From Cyclostephanos tholiformis (lineage: Eukaryota > Bacillariophyta > Thalassiosirophyceae > Thalassiosirales > Thalassiosiraceae): DNA of 18,147 nucleotides. The notes beneath the pieces are model-generated. The model saw nothing but the letters and a program-made list of their open reading frames with translations, made no database searches and was not told the DNA's origin. Below are positions 9,595 to 18,147 of this stretch, in pieces (within the stretch, counting starts at the first letter, position 1; each line of letters starts with the position of its first letter). The DNA lies in the NCBI GenBank assembly GCA_036939975.1, contig JALLPB010000299.1, positions 1 to 18,147 on the forward strand, written 5' to 3'. The translations under genes and the position numbers were made by a program.

Positions 9595-10223
9595 AAGACA
9601 ATTATGGTCCTACTTGACTCAGGGCCAAGTGGGGACCTCCTTTTCCTGAAAAAAGGGGTCCTCTAAAAAATTATCTGTTGTGAGGAGGGCTGTCCCTCAA
9701 TTGTGGGGCACCTCAAATGGCACCTTTAAAACTGATAAGGTGGGTGACATTGAAAAATCCTTTGTGGATTACTCAGTCAGCAAAATTTGTGGATTACTCA
9801 GTCAGCAAAAAGTTCTGACTTAAGCTAGACATTGTTGAGTACAACTCCGGGGTAGAATCACCAATGTGTGACCTCATCATCGGCAAGGACACCTTGCATA
9901 AATCAGGGGTAGTATTGGACTTCAAAGAGAAGACCATACAGATAGACAAAATCCTCCTGCTTATGAGAAATATTGCCTATCTGCAGCTCAAACCCAGCAT
10001 TACCAGAGCACTTTGGCAAAACACATGCCTTTCTCAAGAGCCAGTAAGCACCCGCAACACCACAAAGCATGTGGTTGAAATATTGGATGCTAAATATGAG
10101 AAATCAGACATTCCAGCCATTGTAAGGGAGCATTGCTCTCACCTCAGTGCTACAGACAGAGAGAAGCTGCTCTCAATGCTGCTCAAATTCGAGCCACTGT
10201 TTGATGGCACCATAGGTGACTGA
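9595..10223 (+). pseudogene. Retroviral-type aspartic protease and pol linker remnant
   Basis: The catalytic Asp-Ser-Gly lies at 9616-9624 in the context MVLLDSGPSGDLLFLKK. A frameshift follows. From 9864 the second protease half reads CDLIIGKDTLHKSGVVLDF, matching the I-[IL]-G-x-D-x-L motif of pepsin-like retroviral proteases. The linker to RT, ending SATDREKLLSMLLKFEPLFDG, is also typical of Ty3/gypsy pol. A 25-bp tandem duplication at 9761-9810 breaks the frame between the two halves, and a TGA at 10221-10223 stops it before RT. Confidence 0.75.
9761..9810 (+). repeat. 25-bp tandem duplication inside the protease remnant
   Basis: The 25 bases at 9761-9785, beginning TTTGTGGATTACTCAGTCAG, are repeated exactly at 9786-9810. 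Because 25 is not a multiple of three, the duplication itself shifts the protease frame. The exact identity suggests it is younger than most other damage in this element, or a sequencing artefact. Confidence 0.95.
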
Positions 10224-10654
10224 AACCTACCACCTGTGTTCTTTCTCATTAAGGAAGGCATGAACCCACACCATGTAAGACCTTACCCTTACCTCATCCT
10301 GCAGATACACAAAACCATCCTCATGAAAGAGATAGATCGGTGCTCAATAAGATTCTCATGGTGGCCATTGCCAACCTTACCAAAAAAGGATGGGACAGTT
10401 TGTACTACTTCCAATTTCAGGGAGCTCAACAAGCAACAAGCGCATAATAAGGAAACCTTATCCGATCCCACAAATCAGTATGACACTACAGGAGCTAGAA
10501 GGCTTCACTTATGCAACAGCCCTTGACCTTAACAGGGCTACTACACAATCAGGTTAGATGTGGAAGCATCAATCATCTTCCCTTGGGGCAAATACTATAT
10601 AGCAAACTGCCCATGGGATTTGGAGGGTCCACAGACATCTTTATGTCCAAATGA
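10224..10654 (+). pseudogene. Reverse transcriptase remnant lacking the catalytic palm
   Basis: The frame from 10236 shows RT fingers landmarks: a KEG-x-x-P-x-x-x-RP entry, LPTLPKKDGTV and FRELNKQ (PKKDG and DFRELN in intact relatives). In another frame about 10507-10654 reads FTYATALDLNRGYYTIRLD, carrying the first catalytic Asp, then FPWGKYY and the PMGF-type turn. The sequence then ends at TGA (10652-10654) and passes directly into the RNase H start (Thr-Asp-Ala-Ser). The YxDD box and the rest of the palm and thumb, well over 100 residues, are missing, so polymerase activity is impossible. Confidence 0.75.
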
Positions 10655-10987
10655 ACTGATGCATCCACAATGCAAATTGGGAGCTGTAATAACTCAGGAT
10701 AACAGGCCTATTGCATTCTTCAGTAGGAACTTTCCGAAAGACAAACCAAATACAGTGTGGCTAAGATTGAATTCCTTGCAATAGTGGAAACCCTACAGGA
10801 ATTCAAAGGCATTTTGTGGGGGCAACCAATCAAAGTCTATAAAGATCATAAAAATCTCACAAGAGATGCTATAGTTTTGACTTCTGATAGATTATATCAA
10901 TGGAGGTTACTCCTGGAAGAATATGCCCCCAAAATAGTCTATATCAAAGAAGGGATATACAACACCATTACTGATGCAACATTGTGA
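10655..10987 (+). pseudogene. RNase H remnant of the Ty3/gypsy element
   Basis: It begins with TDAS at 10655-10666 (first catalytic Asp), shifts frame to LGAVITQDNRPIAFFSRNF, then shifts again to KIEFLAIVETLQEF (catalytic Glu region) and IKVYKDHKNLT (TDHKNL-type Asp). It ends with WRLLLEEYAPKIVYIKEG and a degraded N-T-x-x-D-A-T-L tail, where intact relatives have ADALSR. Three frames are needed to read one domain, so it is a pseudogene. A 12-bp tandem duplication (AATCCTTTGCAA twice, near 10998) follows it. Confidence 0.75.
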
Positions 10988-11329
10988 CTGGGATACAATC
11001 CTTTGCAAAATCCTTTGCAAAAGTTGACCAATGAGTAACCCATGCAACACTGGGCACATCTACTAGCGAGCCAAGCACGAATCCCATTCAATGGAAGACT
11101 TTTTTAAATCACTGGTGATGCTACAATGAAAGTAAAGCCACCCCAAACACTGAATGCATCCAAATGTGCACAGTGGTTGTGAATTGCAATGAGGATGATG
11201 ACATATACCCTCTCACAACAGCAGAAGTTGTTGATGCCCAAAAGGTGGATGCAACACTCAAACACCTTTTTTTAGCACAATGTAGTTACTGACAAGGGAA
11301 AGGAAGTCAAACCATTGAGAACACCTTGT

Positions 11330-12379
11330 GTGTCTGCAAAGACGGTCACTAATAATCCCTAAGCCACTCCAATGGAGTGCAGTCCTGTTGTATCATCACT
11401 ATCTACAGCACCCTGGACACACTTGTCTCAAAAAGACAATGAATGCTGCAATGTACTGGAAAGGTATGTGTATCTCCATCTGGTCAATAATGAGGTCCTG
11501 CAAGACCTGCCAAGTGAACAAGAGACGGAATGTTAAGTACAGCCATTTGCCACCTAAATCCATTATAAACAACCCCTGGGAATGTTTATGTGTTGATCTC
11601 ATTGGTCCATACACTTTTAAAGGCAGAGATATTTCACAGATAGACTTCATGACTCTTACCATGATAGATCCCACTTCCAGCTGGTTCAAAATCATGGAAC
11701 TGCCCTTTGTCAAAAGACTATAAATATAATGTCAATGGCAAGGAGCTGCTAACAGCTGGACATCTTTGATAAGATCTCAGACAGAATAGCAAAATTAGTA
11801 AACAAAACCTGGTTGTGTAGATATTCTAGATGTCAAACACTCAAAAAGACAACAGAAGTGAGTTCAAATTGTATTTTGAACAATTATGTGAATCATATGG
11901 TATAACACATACGCCAACCATGGTTAAGAACCGATAAGCAAATGCATCAAGTCCTTGGAGATGCTCTGCATGGCTGAAATCGATATGGCCAATTCAGTCA
12001 CTTCCAACAACATCTATGTCTTCCTTGACAACGTGGCTTGGAGCATTCGCTCTACATATCACATAGTACTTAAAGCCTCACCAGGCATGGCTATATTCGG
12101 ATGAGATATGCTCTTTGACATACCAATTGTCATGGACTGGAACAAAATTGGAGATTACAGGCAATCCCTAATGATTGTAACAACGTGCATGAAAACAAAT
12201 GTTGCAAAGATTATGGTTATAAAAGTGGAGACAAAGTACTCATTGCCAAAGATGGCATCCTCCACAAAGCAGAGCCCAAATTCAGTAAGGAACCATGGAC
12301 TATCATGACAGTTCATACAAATGGACCTATCAGGGTTCAATGTGGCAGCAAATCAGAATGGATCAATACCATAGAGTAA
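11330..12379 (+). pseudogene. Integrase remnant with zinc-binding, core and C-terminal parts
   Basis: The frame from 11328 has an HH-C-C zinc domain: HHYLQHPGHTCL, then MYWKGM, then SCKTCQVNKRR. The core starts with WECLCVDLIGPYT, containing the first catalytic Asp. After a frameshift near 11723 the second catalytic Asp survives as DNRSEFK at about 11848. The block that should hold the third residue (Glu) is interrupted by a TAA and a deletion near 11936-11950. Later fragments read SPGMAIFG and MLFDIPIVMDW, and 12185-12379 encodes the post-core GDKVLIAKDGILHKAEPKF segment with VHTNGPIRVQCGSKSE. No active enzyme can be made. Confidence 0.8.
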
Positions 12380-12597
12380 CACCTTTAACAGACAAAATAG
12401 ATTAGCAGTGAAACATAGTAGACATAAAGAATACTAAAATTTGAATTTTTTCATCTCCTACTCTCTTCCAAACCTTATGCTTGGCAGTGATAATACTATT
12501 ATCCTTACATTCAAATGATCTCCAGAATCATAGCAACAAAGATTTTCTTTATAAATAGGTTTTTCATGCCTGATTTTCATGTCTGATAGCTTTATTC

Positions 12598-13130
12598 AGG
12601 GGGCAAGTGTAATAGGCCATGACATTATGACAGAAAACATCCTTGCTAATTTCCACAATATGCTAAATAGCCAATTGCTGATGTAATTAAATGACAGGCA
12701 GTCACCCAGACCTTTATATCTTATTCAAGGAAGAAGATAGCTGCTGGATCCAAGTATGCATTGAAGACAACTACATACTATATGACAATTCCTACATGGA
12801 ATAAGTCAACACCTCAGCTCAGTTGGATATCTTGAATCAGAAAGATATCTGAGGGGAATCTGTGCCAAGCATGCTGAAGGCTACATGCAGGATCCAAATC
12901 TGGATCCAATTCAATGCACGCTCTGTGTGAAGACTCAAGTACAGTTCTAAGGCGGCAACTTGCCATCTCTGAATGTGTGCCTTCTTGGACATACCAGATC
13001 ATGTAGAATCCTATGCAATACACATGTTCTTCACCCGTCAGTTGAGATCACTTTTCACTTTAAAATAAGCTCATAATTTTCAAATCCAAACTTTCGGACA
13101 TCAGCTTCTCCTCTCCACAGCGGAAGCCCT
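12598..13130 (+). repeat. Putative polypurine tract and 3' LTR of the Ty3/gypsy element
   Basis: About 220 bp after the integrase C-terminal remnant lies AGGGGGCAAG (12598-12607), a polypurine-tract-like sequence, immediately followed by TGTAATAGG, the TG start expected of an LTR. The segment to about 13130 has no coding potential. Its end cannot be fixed because there is no 5' LTR to compare with. The call rests on position and on the polypurine-TG junction. Confidence 0.45.
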
Positions 13131-13189
13131 ACTCTAGTCTATGTCCTCCAAGACCCTCGTGGTCCCCCAAGAAATGATTAGGACACCCC

Positions 13190-13540
13190 CCTCCAACTCC
13201 CCCCTGCATATATTTAATGAAATACACCCCCCATGCTCTTCCCATGTACCCCCTCAAGTGTGCCCGCAATTTTTTGGTTGCTTGTTATGTGGTAATCATC
13301 ATCTGGGGGCTATCTTAGGCCACAACATAATTTTTGTGTGTTTGATTTGCCACCCCCAAACAATGATAAAGAGTCCCCCCAATACATTCCTCCATAATTG
13401 TGCCACTTCTATGGTGTCCCCCCCCCACTGATGCTGTTTCTTGGTTGGTTGTTGTATCTTACAAACAAATAGCCATCACATACGGGCAAGACCCCATCCC
13501 TTCCTCTTTATTTCAATGGGTCACATTAGGGCACCCCCCC
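13190..13540 (-). repeat. Right copy of the dispersed repeat, inverted relative to 8214-8590
   Basis: Its reverse complement aligns in patches with 8214-8590. The most visible anchors are TTGGTTGGTTGTTG at 13441-13454 and TTTTTTGGTTG at 13270-13280, complementing CAACAACCAACCAA and CAACCAAAAAA in the left copy with similar spacing. It is rich in C runs, including C9-10 near 13420. The two copies flank the retroelement at both ends. Confidence 0.65.
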
Positions 13541-13983
13541 AAAGGGGAAAAATAGCAGCAAGAACAAACCCGCGCTGCCTGGTGCCTGCAATGGGCGGGT
13601 GGGGAGCTGTGGTGGCAATATGATTTTTGGGCCGTGGGTGGTGTTTTCATGGAGATGGGGCTAAGCTGCTGAGTTGGTGCAGTGGCATCTCATCTTGTTG
13701 TCTTGTGTTCTGTCAAATCACAAACCCCTAACAAAAAAGGTTGTAAATGTAACTCTATGTTTGACTGTACAACATCCCTAAAAATACTCCTTCTTCTGTA
13801 TTGACGCACAATGTTCCTCGTGGACACACAACCCAAGGTGAATTTATTGGCCTTATTATCAAGGATGTATAACCCTAACCCTAACCCAGAATATGAAAGC
13901 ATTCACTCTATTGGTTAGGATAAGCGGAAGGTTATATTTGACACATCATCTTTAGCTTTACCTTAATGAAGTAGGAAATCAAT
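13541..13983. other. Intergenic region downstream of COG3, no gene seen
   Basis: No coding region is supported. It contains the telomere-like repeat at 13871-13887. The TTTATT at 13983-13988 gives AATAAA on the minus strand overlapping the COG3 stop codon, which may or may not be a polyadenylation signal. Confidence 0.5.
13871..13887 (+). repeat. Interstitial telomere-like repeat (CCCTAA)n
   Basis: The 17 bases AACCCTAACCCTAACCC are just under three units of the TTAGGG-type telomere repeat, read as the C-rich strand. They lie about 96 bp beyond the COG3 stop codon. The tract is short enough to be chance or a repair scar. Confidence 0.7.
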
Positions 13984-16900
13984 TTATTTCTTGGATGATG
14001 CCATCTTTACTCTAAATTCAAAGTCCTCCAAAGATTTCATAACCTCATCTCTCACATCACTAGCCCAACCATTCTCTTCATCTGGCACTTCCCTGATGAA
14101 ACGTTTTACCTCTTCCAATGTTCTAGTCATTTTCCGAACGACTGGCTTCAAAAGAATGACCTGTGTTGCCGTATTCTCGAGATACAAAGTCATCAGCCTT
14201 GAAACATTGTCGAGTTCTTCATCAAGGTTTTGCAGCGCCCGTAAGAACACACTTCTCACGAGGGTGCTGTTCATGAATGGCGCCTTTGCCAAGCCTTCCA
14301 TCGAGCCTGTGGTAGATCCGATGGTATTTTTACACTGATCAACGAACACGGCAATCGGTCCCAGTAGCGACGAAGAGGTGTGCTCGATGAAATCGTTGCA
14401 CGCCGATCTGAGGCAGTCCTCCAGATCGCGCTTCGAATCCACCGACGATTCCTGGACGGATACGCCCTCCCGTAAGAGTGTGATGAGTGCGTTTTCGGTG
14501 CTCATCGAGAAAAGACGCCGGTTGCGATTGGCGAGGAAGCGGGTGACAGCCTTCCCGGCCTCGCTGAAATCGAGTTGCCTTTCCACGGATCGCAGCTGAA
14601 TGTCGAATGGGGACAGTTGCTCACGTAAAATCTTAACATCGTGGAAGTATCGGTTGTTCAAGTAGGATGAGTTGAGATGTCATCAAAAAGCCTAAAATGA
14701 TCAGGGAGTGGAAAGAAACACACATCGAACTCACCAGCAAATGCTTTACGAGGAACAAATCCGCATGGATCTGACCGCTCTTTCTCAGAATATGGGCGCT
14801 GCCATCTTTGAGACTTTTGGTGCATGACTGGACGGACTGGAGGGCGATGTCCTCAAATACGCGCGGTTCCACTACACGGAAGATCTTGGAGAGAATTCGC
14901 AAGACGCTCCGCATGGGGGGGAACCACGATTGATACACGCGCAGCTGGGCCGCGACGGCATCGTCCGCTGGAGGAGGACTGGCCTTGGCCTCGTCAGCAT
15001 TTCCCATCGCCTTCTCAGCGTCGTTGTCGACGATGATCGCGTCCTTGGGCTTCTCGCCGAGCAACTTTCCCGGATAATTCAGGTCGGACGCGGACGGCTT
15101 GAACCTCGATACCTCCTTGTGCAGCGCGTCATTCGCACAGAAGATAAGCCGTTCCTGCGCGTCCTGGATGACCCCCGACAACGCCTTGGCCGCGGCGAGG
15201 GTCGTGGGGGAGGAGTTCGCGGCCGACCGTTCCTCGCGTAGCACGCTCACAACCTGACATAAGACGTCAAGGTCAAGGACTGAGACAAGGCCCCGGCGTA
15301 TGGTGCGGTGCAATGCCAAGCAAAGTGAGCCGAGCATGTTCTGAAACTCAGCGTCTCGGTACGTCGAGTCCTCGGACAGGACCTGTGAGGCTAGGGCCGC
15401 CGCGCCCGGGTGGGACGAAGACGAACCCAATCGCCGGAATTGTTGTGAGTTTGGTCCCCTCTCAGCATCTTCCATCCCGCGTTCTTTTTCCTCCCCGACT
15501 CTCCCGACCCCCAAATCTTTGCCTTCTTCCTCCTTCTCTTCCTCGATTACGTCCGACGACAGAGCCCCCCTAATCCTACTGCGCGGATGACGCCTCTTCT
15601 CTGGATCGCCGAAGAAGTCAAGGTACAGCTCCGTCTCGACGGTGCAAAGCCTGATAAGGAAGACGGACGCGAGCCTCGTCATACCGACGAGGCCGTGACG
15701 CTCCCGCAGGGCGTCCATGTGATGACGCACGGTCGACGTGAGGAGCGTCTCCCTCGCGCCGCAGTACGCGTTGCGACATAGCGTAAGCAGGTCCTCATAA
15801 CACGACGATGCGACGCTGCTCGATCCCAAAGCGTCGAGTCGACGACGCGCAATGGATATCAGCGTGTTGCTACGACTGGATATGCCGTGAAAGCGGGTGT
15901 ATACGAGGGACGCCTCGAGCTTGTCCGATGCCACGGGCATGCGGGGGAGGTTCAGGGCGTCCTGCACCTGTTGCGACGTTTGGGTGATACGATCGGCCAC
16001 GCCGACCCGCAGGAGTTCGACCGCGGTGTCCTGTATGGCGCACGCCCGTCGGTAGTACTCGGCGGCACCGGAGGACGACGTCGATTCGAGCGTTCGTCCC
16101 CCGTCCCTCCTGCTACCGCCCTCGAAGTCGCGTCCTCTCCCGGCGCCGACCGTCGTTCCCCCCGCGAAGAATTCCACCGCGTCGTCGATCTGCCCGAGCA
16201 CCCTCGCGTACTCGTCGGCGTCGTCTACGTGGAGCCTCGCCGTACCCCTCACCACGACCTTCCCCCCATCCTTAAAGTGCACCCCCAACAGCCCGCCCAG
16301 CCTGTCCACGGCGTCGTAGTGCATCAGTGGCATGCCGATCTCGTCCGCCCTGCGACTGAGCAGCGCCTCCTCGTGCTGCAACCGTTCGGCGGCGGCCGAT
16401 AATTCCCCCGAGTGCAATAGTAGCTCGGCGTGTCGACGGGATACGTCGTCGGCGATATTGATGGACGCGCGCAGCGCGAGTCGGAGGGAGGCGGTCCTGC
16501 GGACTAGGGACGACAGGTCCGAGGCGCGGACGGATGCACTGTCGAGGGCTATGCTCACGGCCGGATCGAAGTCGACGTCGTCGTGATGGTTGCCGCGCGC
16601 CTTCTTCGGGGGGCACATCGCGTCGGTCAGGGAGAATCGGATCGTCGCGGTCGGGGGGGCTAGGCCGGGGGGGACAACGTCCCCCGATGGCGTGGTACGC
16701 TCGGCGCGCGGGGGGGGTGGGGTTGCGGTGAGGACCGCGATCCTCGCCAGTCGCGCGCGCTGCTCGGCCGTGCGAGGCGCGTATGCCTCGTAGGACGACG
16801 ACGACGATCCCGAGGTTAACGACGACTGTCGTTGTTTCCCGGTGGAGGATGGGGGGGGTGGGATGGACGTCCCAGAGGCGCCCCCCCGCGAGGCCGATGA

Positions 16901-17038
16901 CGACGACGACGACGACGACGACGACGGGGTGCCATAGACGAAGGACGACGCGGCGTTGGAGGGGGTGGCAAGGCCCGAAATTTTCGGGGGAGGTGGAAGA
17001 GGCCTGGAGGAGGAAGTGGAGGAGTAGGAGGAGTTCAT
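13984..17038 (-). CDS. COG3: COG3 (Sec34), conserved oligomeric Golgi complex subunit 3
   Basis: Two exons on the minus strand, 17038-14735 and 14631-13984, give about 983 residues (animal COG3 is somewhat shorter). COG3 belongs to lobe A of the COG complex, a cytosolic tether for retrograde vesicles within the Golgi. Residues 1-150 are Ser/Pro-rich low complexity. The Sec34-type region starts near 213: an EEALLSRRADEI helix, MHYDAVDRLGGLLG, then EYARVLGQIDDAVEFFA, followed by AEYYRRACAIQDTAVELLRV. FLIRLCTVETELYLDFFG (about 460-477) and the C-terminal LVKHLL-ILREQLSPFDIQL across the splice junction are the strongest matches to the family. Residues 495-530 are an acidic/basic insertion. The ATG at 17038 is preferred (A at -3, start of Ser-rich leader). 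An in-frame ATG at 17230 would add 64 residues of TA-rich upstream sequence unlike the rest. Recognition is from memory of the family. Confidence 0.87.
14632..14734 (-). other. Spliceosomal intron of COG3 (103 bp)
   Basis: On the minus strand the donor is CTG|GTGAGT (14735/14734) and the acceptor GTTAAG|ATTTTA (14632/14631). It is phase 0: exon 1 ends with Leu of VKHLL and exon 2 starts with Ile of ILREQ. The joined sequence restores a conserved COG3 stretch, which is strong support. Without splicing, exon 1 runs to a stop at 14633. Confidence 0.92.
16899..16925 (+). repeat. (GAC)9 trinucleotide repeat encoding poly-Ser in COG3
   Basis: Nine GAC units on the plus strand read as TCG codons on the minus strand, giving the Ser run at about residues 38-48 of COG3. 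A similar (GAC)n run encodes poly-Asp in the coiled-coil gene near 889-903. Confidence 0.9.
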
Positions 17039-17369
17039 GGTCGTTTTCGTTGCTTGTCCCGCCCTGCGACCATGATTATGATGTACAGTAGGTAGGAGGA
17101 GAGGAATATCATGGATTATTATTAATAGTGCGATAGAGAGAGTGTATGTACGATATAATCCACTATGGTAACCTGTTTTTAGTAGTGCCAAAGTTAAGTA
17201 CCTAATATGTATGTAGTGTATGTACAACATGGTACCTACAGGTACCTACATTGATACATATCTTATGTACATAGCTACCTGCCTTATTACATACAGTACA
17301 GTACGTTTGACCTCAATTGACAACCCGATTCCTGAAAATTAAGAATTTGGCTTTGCTCCCGCTGAGACN
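17039..17369 (-). promoter_or_regulatory. COG3 upstream region, ending at an undetermined base
   Basis: This AT-rich, TA-repeat-rich stretch precedes the COG3 start and probably holds its promoter. GGTACCTACA is tandemly repeated at about 17231-17250, and further TACCT/TATGTA words surround it. No TATA box can be singled out. Position 17369 is N, and the sequence character changes abruptly after it. Confidence 0.35.
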
Positions 17370-18147
17370 TCGACAAATGTCCTCGAGCGAGCAAAAGAGC
17401 TGGCGGCCACAAAGGACGAGGCAAGTCTAGCGATAGCGGAACAAACAAAGATAAACGAGCGATTGCGATCTTAACTTGATCGCGTCCGGAAGGAAATGAG
17501 CGCCTCGCTGGCCGAGGCATCAATGGTTCAATTGACGAAGCAGGTGGCAGATGATGCACTGAAAAAGAATTTGGTTTTTGGCGCATCGATATCTAAGCAG
17601 CAATTAAAAACCCGAGAACGAGAGCAGGATTATATTCAAGAACAGTCGAAACCAAAGGGATTTGGTAAACCCGCATTGAAGAAACCCTCAACTGAGGCAC
17701 CGCTTCCTCCCCAAACAGTTTCATCGACAGATAACATTGCTGTAGAAGGAGCACAGCAAGTAGGCGATGTTCGCATCACAGAACCACCAGATGTTATCGT
17801 TAATCGAATTGATGTTGCAGCAAGGAAGCTACAGACGAGGAAGGAAACGTCGATGAGCATTCTTCCCACGCCCGCACCACCTGCAGAGGCTGGGAGGCGC
17901 AAAAATGCGCTGAGGCAGCTTGTCACTCCCCGAGGCAGAGGTAATGCTTTTAAGAGGAACACTGCCGAGGGACCCTCATCTCAGACCGCGAACGCGGGCA
18001 GATCGGTTAGCAAGAATCCCTTGGCCGAACTCCTCGTGGCAAATGGCGAACAAAACCAAGCATCATTTCCCAGACGGAAAGCTGTTCCTGCCCCTTCTTC
18101 GCAATTATCCCCCTCCCGGCAAAGATCTCCATCTACTCCCAAGAAGA
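17370..18147 (+). pseudogene. Partial second copy of the coiled-coil/repeat gene, with an in-frame stop
   Basis: Bases 17370-17518 match 3731-3879 of the intact gene with only three mismatches seen, in the same frame. One mismatch turns a Glu codon into TAA at 17472-17474. After the shared GCCGAGGC the sequence changes to a related but different coiled-coil end (MVQLTKQVADDALKKN), then a disordered domain with motifs of the intact gene's kind: KNALRQLVTPRGRG, GPSSQ, KNPLAELLVANGEQ and FPRRKAVPAPSSQ. The last 55 bases (18093-18147) are identical to 5606-5660. Apart from the TAA the frame is open to the window end, and a new start at 17496 is possible. It may be a truncated paralogue, an alternative allele or an assembly join. 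The start immediately after the N favours caution. Confidence 0.65.

Larger units (their letters stand above)
8990..13130 (+). mobile_element. Degenerate Ty3/gypsy-type LTR retrotransposon, 5'-truncated
   Basis: Remnants in the order gag tail, protease, reverse transcriptase, RNase H, zinc-binding integrase, integrase core, and post-core GDKVL domain define the Ty3/gypsy order (integrase after RNase H, unlike copia). All lie on the plus strand in shifting frames with many stops. Most of gag and any 5' LTR are missing, and no sequence matching the putative 3' LTR was found upstream. The polymerase active-site region and part of the integrase core are deleted. The element is therefore long dead and cannot move on its own. 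Its 5' limit is set by the first gag-like codons, and its 3' limit is approximate because the LTR end has no partner to compare with. Confidence 0.85.

Noticed and set aside
11399..11713. 104-codon minus-strand ORF
   Set aside because: Antisense to the integrase remnant, whose plus frame carries the HH-CC and VDLIGPYT motifs.
8990..13130. Copia-type (Ty1) element
   Set aside because: Integrase follows RNase H, and the protease and integrase motifs fit Ty3/gypsy order instead.
13141..13623. Two short ORFs (96 and 60 codons)
   Set aside because: They fall in the C-run-rich inverted repeat copy and its edge; Pro/His-rich output of homopolymers, no gene signal.
15887..16402. 171-codon plus-strand ORF
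   Set aside because: Antisense to COG3 exon 1; its length is explained by high GC and few stops.
17039..17230. 64-residue N-terminal extension of COG3 to an upstream ATG
   Set aside because: The extension is encoded by TA-repeat-rich DNA of non-coding character and has no relation to the family. The ATG at 17038 has A at -3 and begins the sequence resembling the rest of the protein.

Overview
The window looks like nuclear DNA of a photosynthetic stramenopile, most likely a centric diatom; this is an inference. Supporting signs are two long protein genes with single short GT-AG introns (127 and 103 bp), a signal peptide followed by a phenylalanine at the predicted cleavage point (the style of diatom bipartite plastid targeting), strongly CGA/GAC-rich 5' coding ends, and an old Ty3/gypsy-type retroelement. 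No rRNA, tRNA, CRISPR array or bacterial operon structure was seen.

Layout. 1-582: upstream region with two identical 12-bp palindromes and a (GT)12 tract just before the first start codon. 583-6937 (+): two-exon gene for a protein of about 2075 residues: signal peptide, acidic low-complexity stretch, about 1380 residues of coiled coil containing internal duplications, then about 450 residues of disordered sequence with repeated short motifs (PSSQ, FPKR, and a KK-x-S-L-x-x-L block). 6938-8213: no convincing gene. 8214-8590 and 13190-13540: two diverged copies of one repeat in opposite orientation. Between them, about 8990-13130: a 5'-truncated, multiply broken Ty3/gypsy retroelement with recognisable gag tail, protease, RT, RNase H and integrase remnants and a putative polypurine tract and 3' LTR. 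13871-13887: short interstitial telomere-like repeat. 17038-13984 (-): two-exon gene for COG3 (Sec34), a subunit of the conserved oligomeric Golgi tethering complex, about 983 residues. 17039-17369: its upstream region, ending at a single undetermined base N. 17370-18147 (+): partial second copy of the coiled-coil/repeat gene, starting exactly after the N, carrying one in-frame stop, and running off the window.

The two intact genes are convergent and separated by about 7 kb of repeat-derived DNA. They are not functionally linked in any obvious way. The most unusual item is the coiled-coil gene and its partial relative: together they define a family with a variable number of short C-terminal motifs, as expected for a multivalent scaffold. 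The partial copy may be a real paralogue or allele, or a draft-assembly join at the N; the sequence alone cannot settle this.
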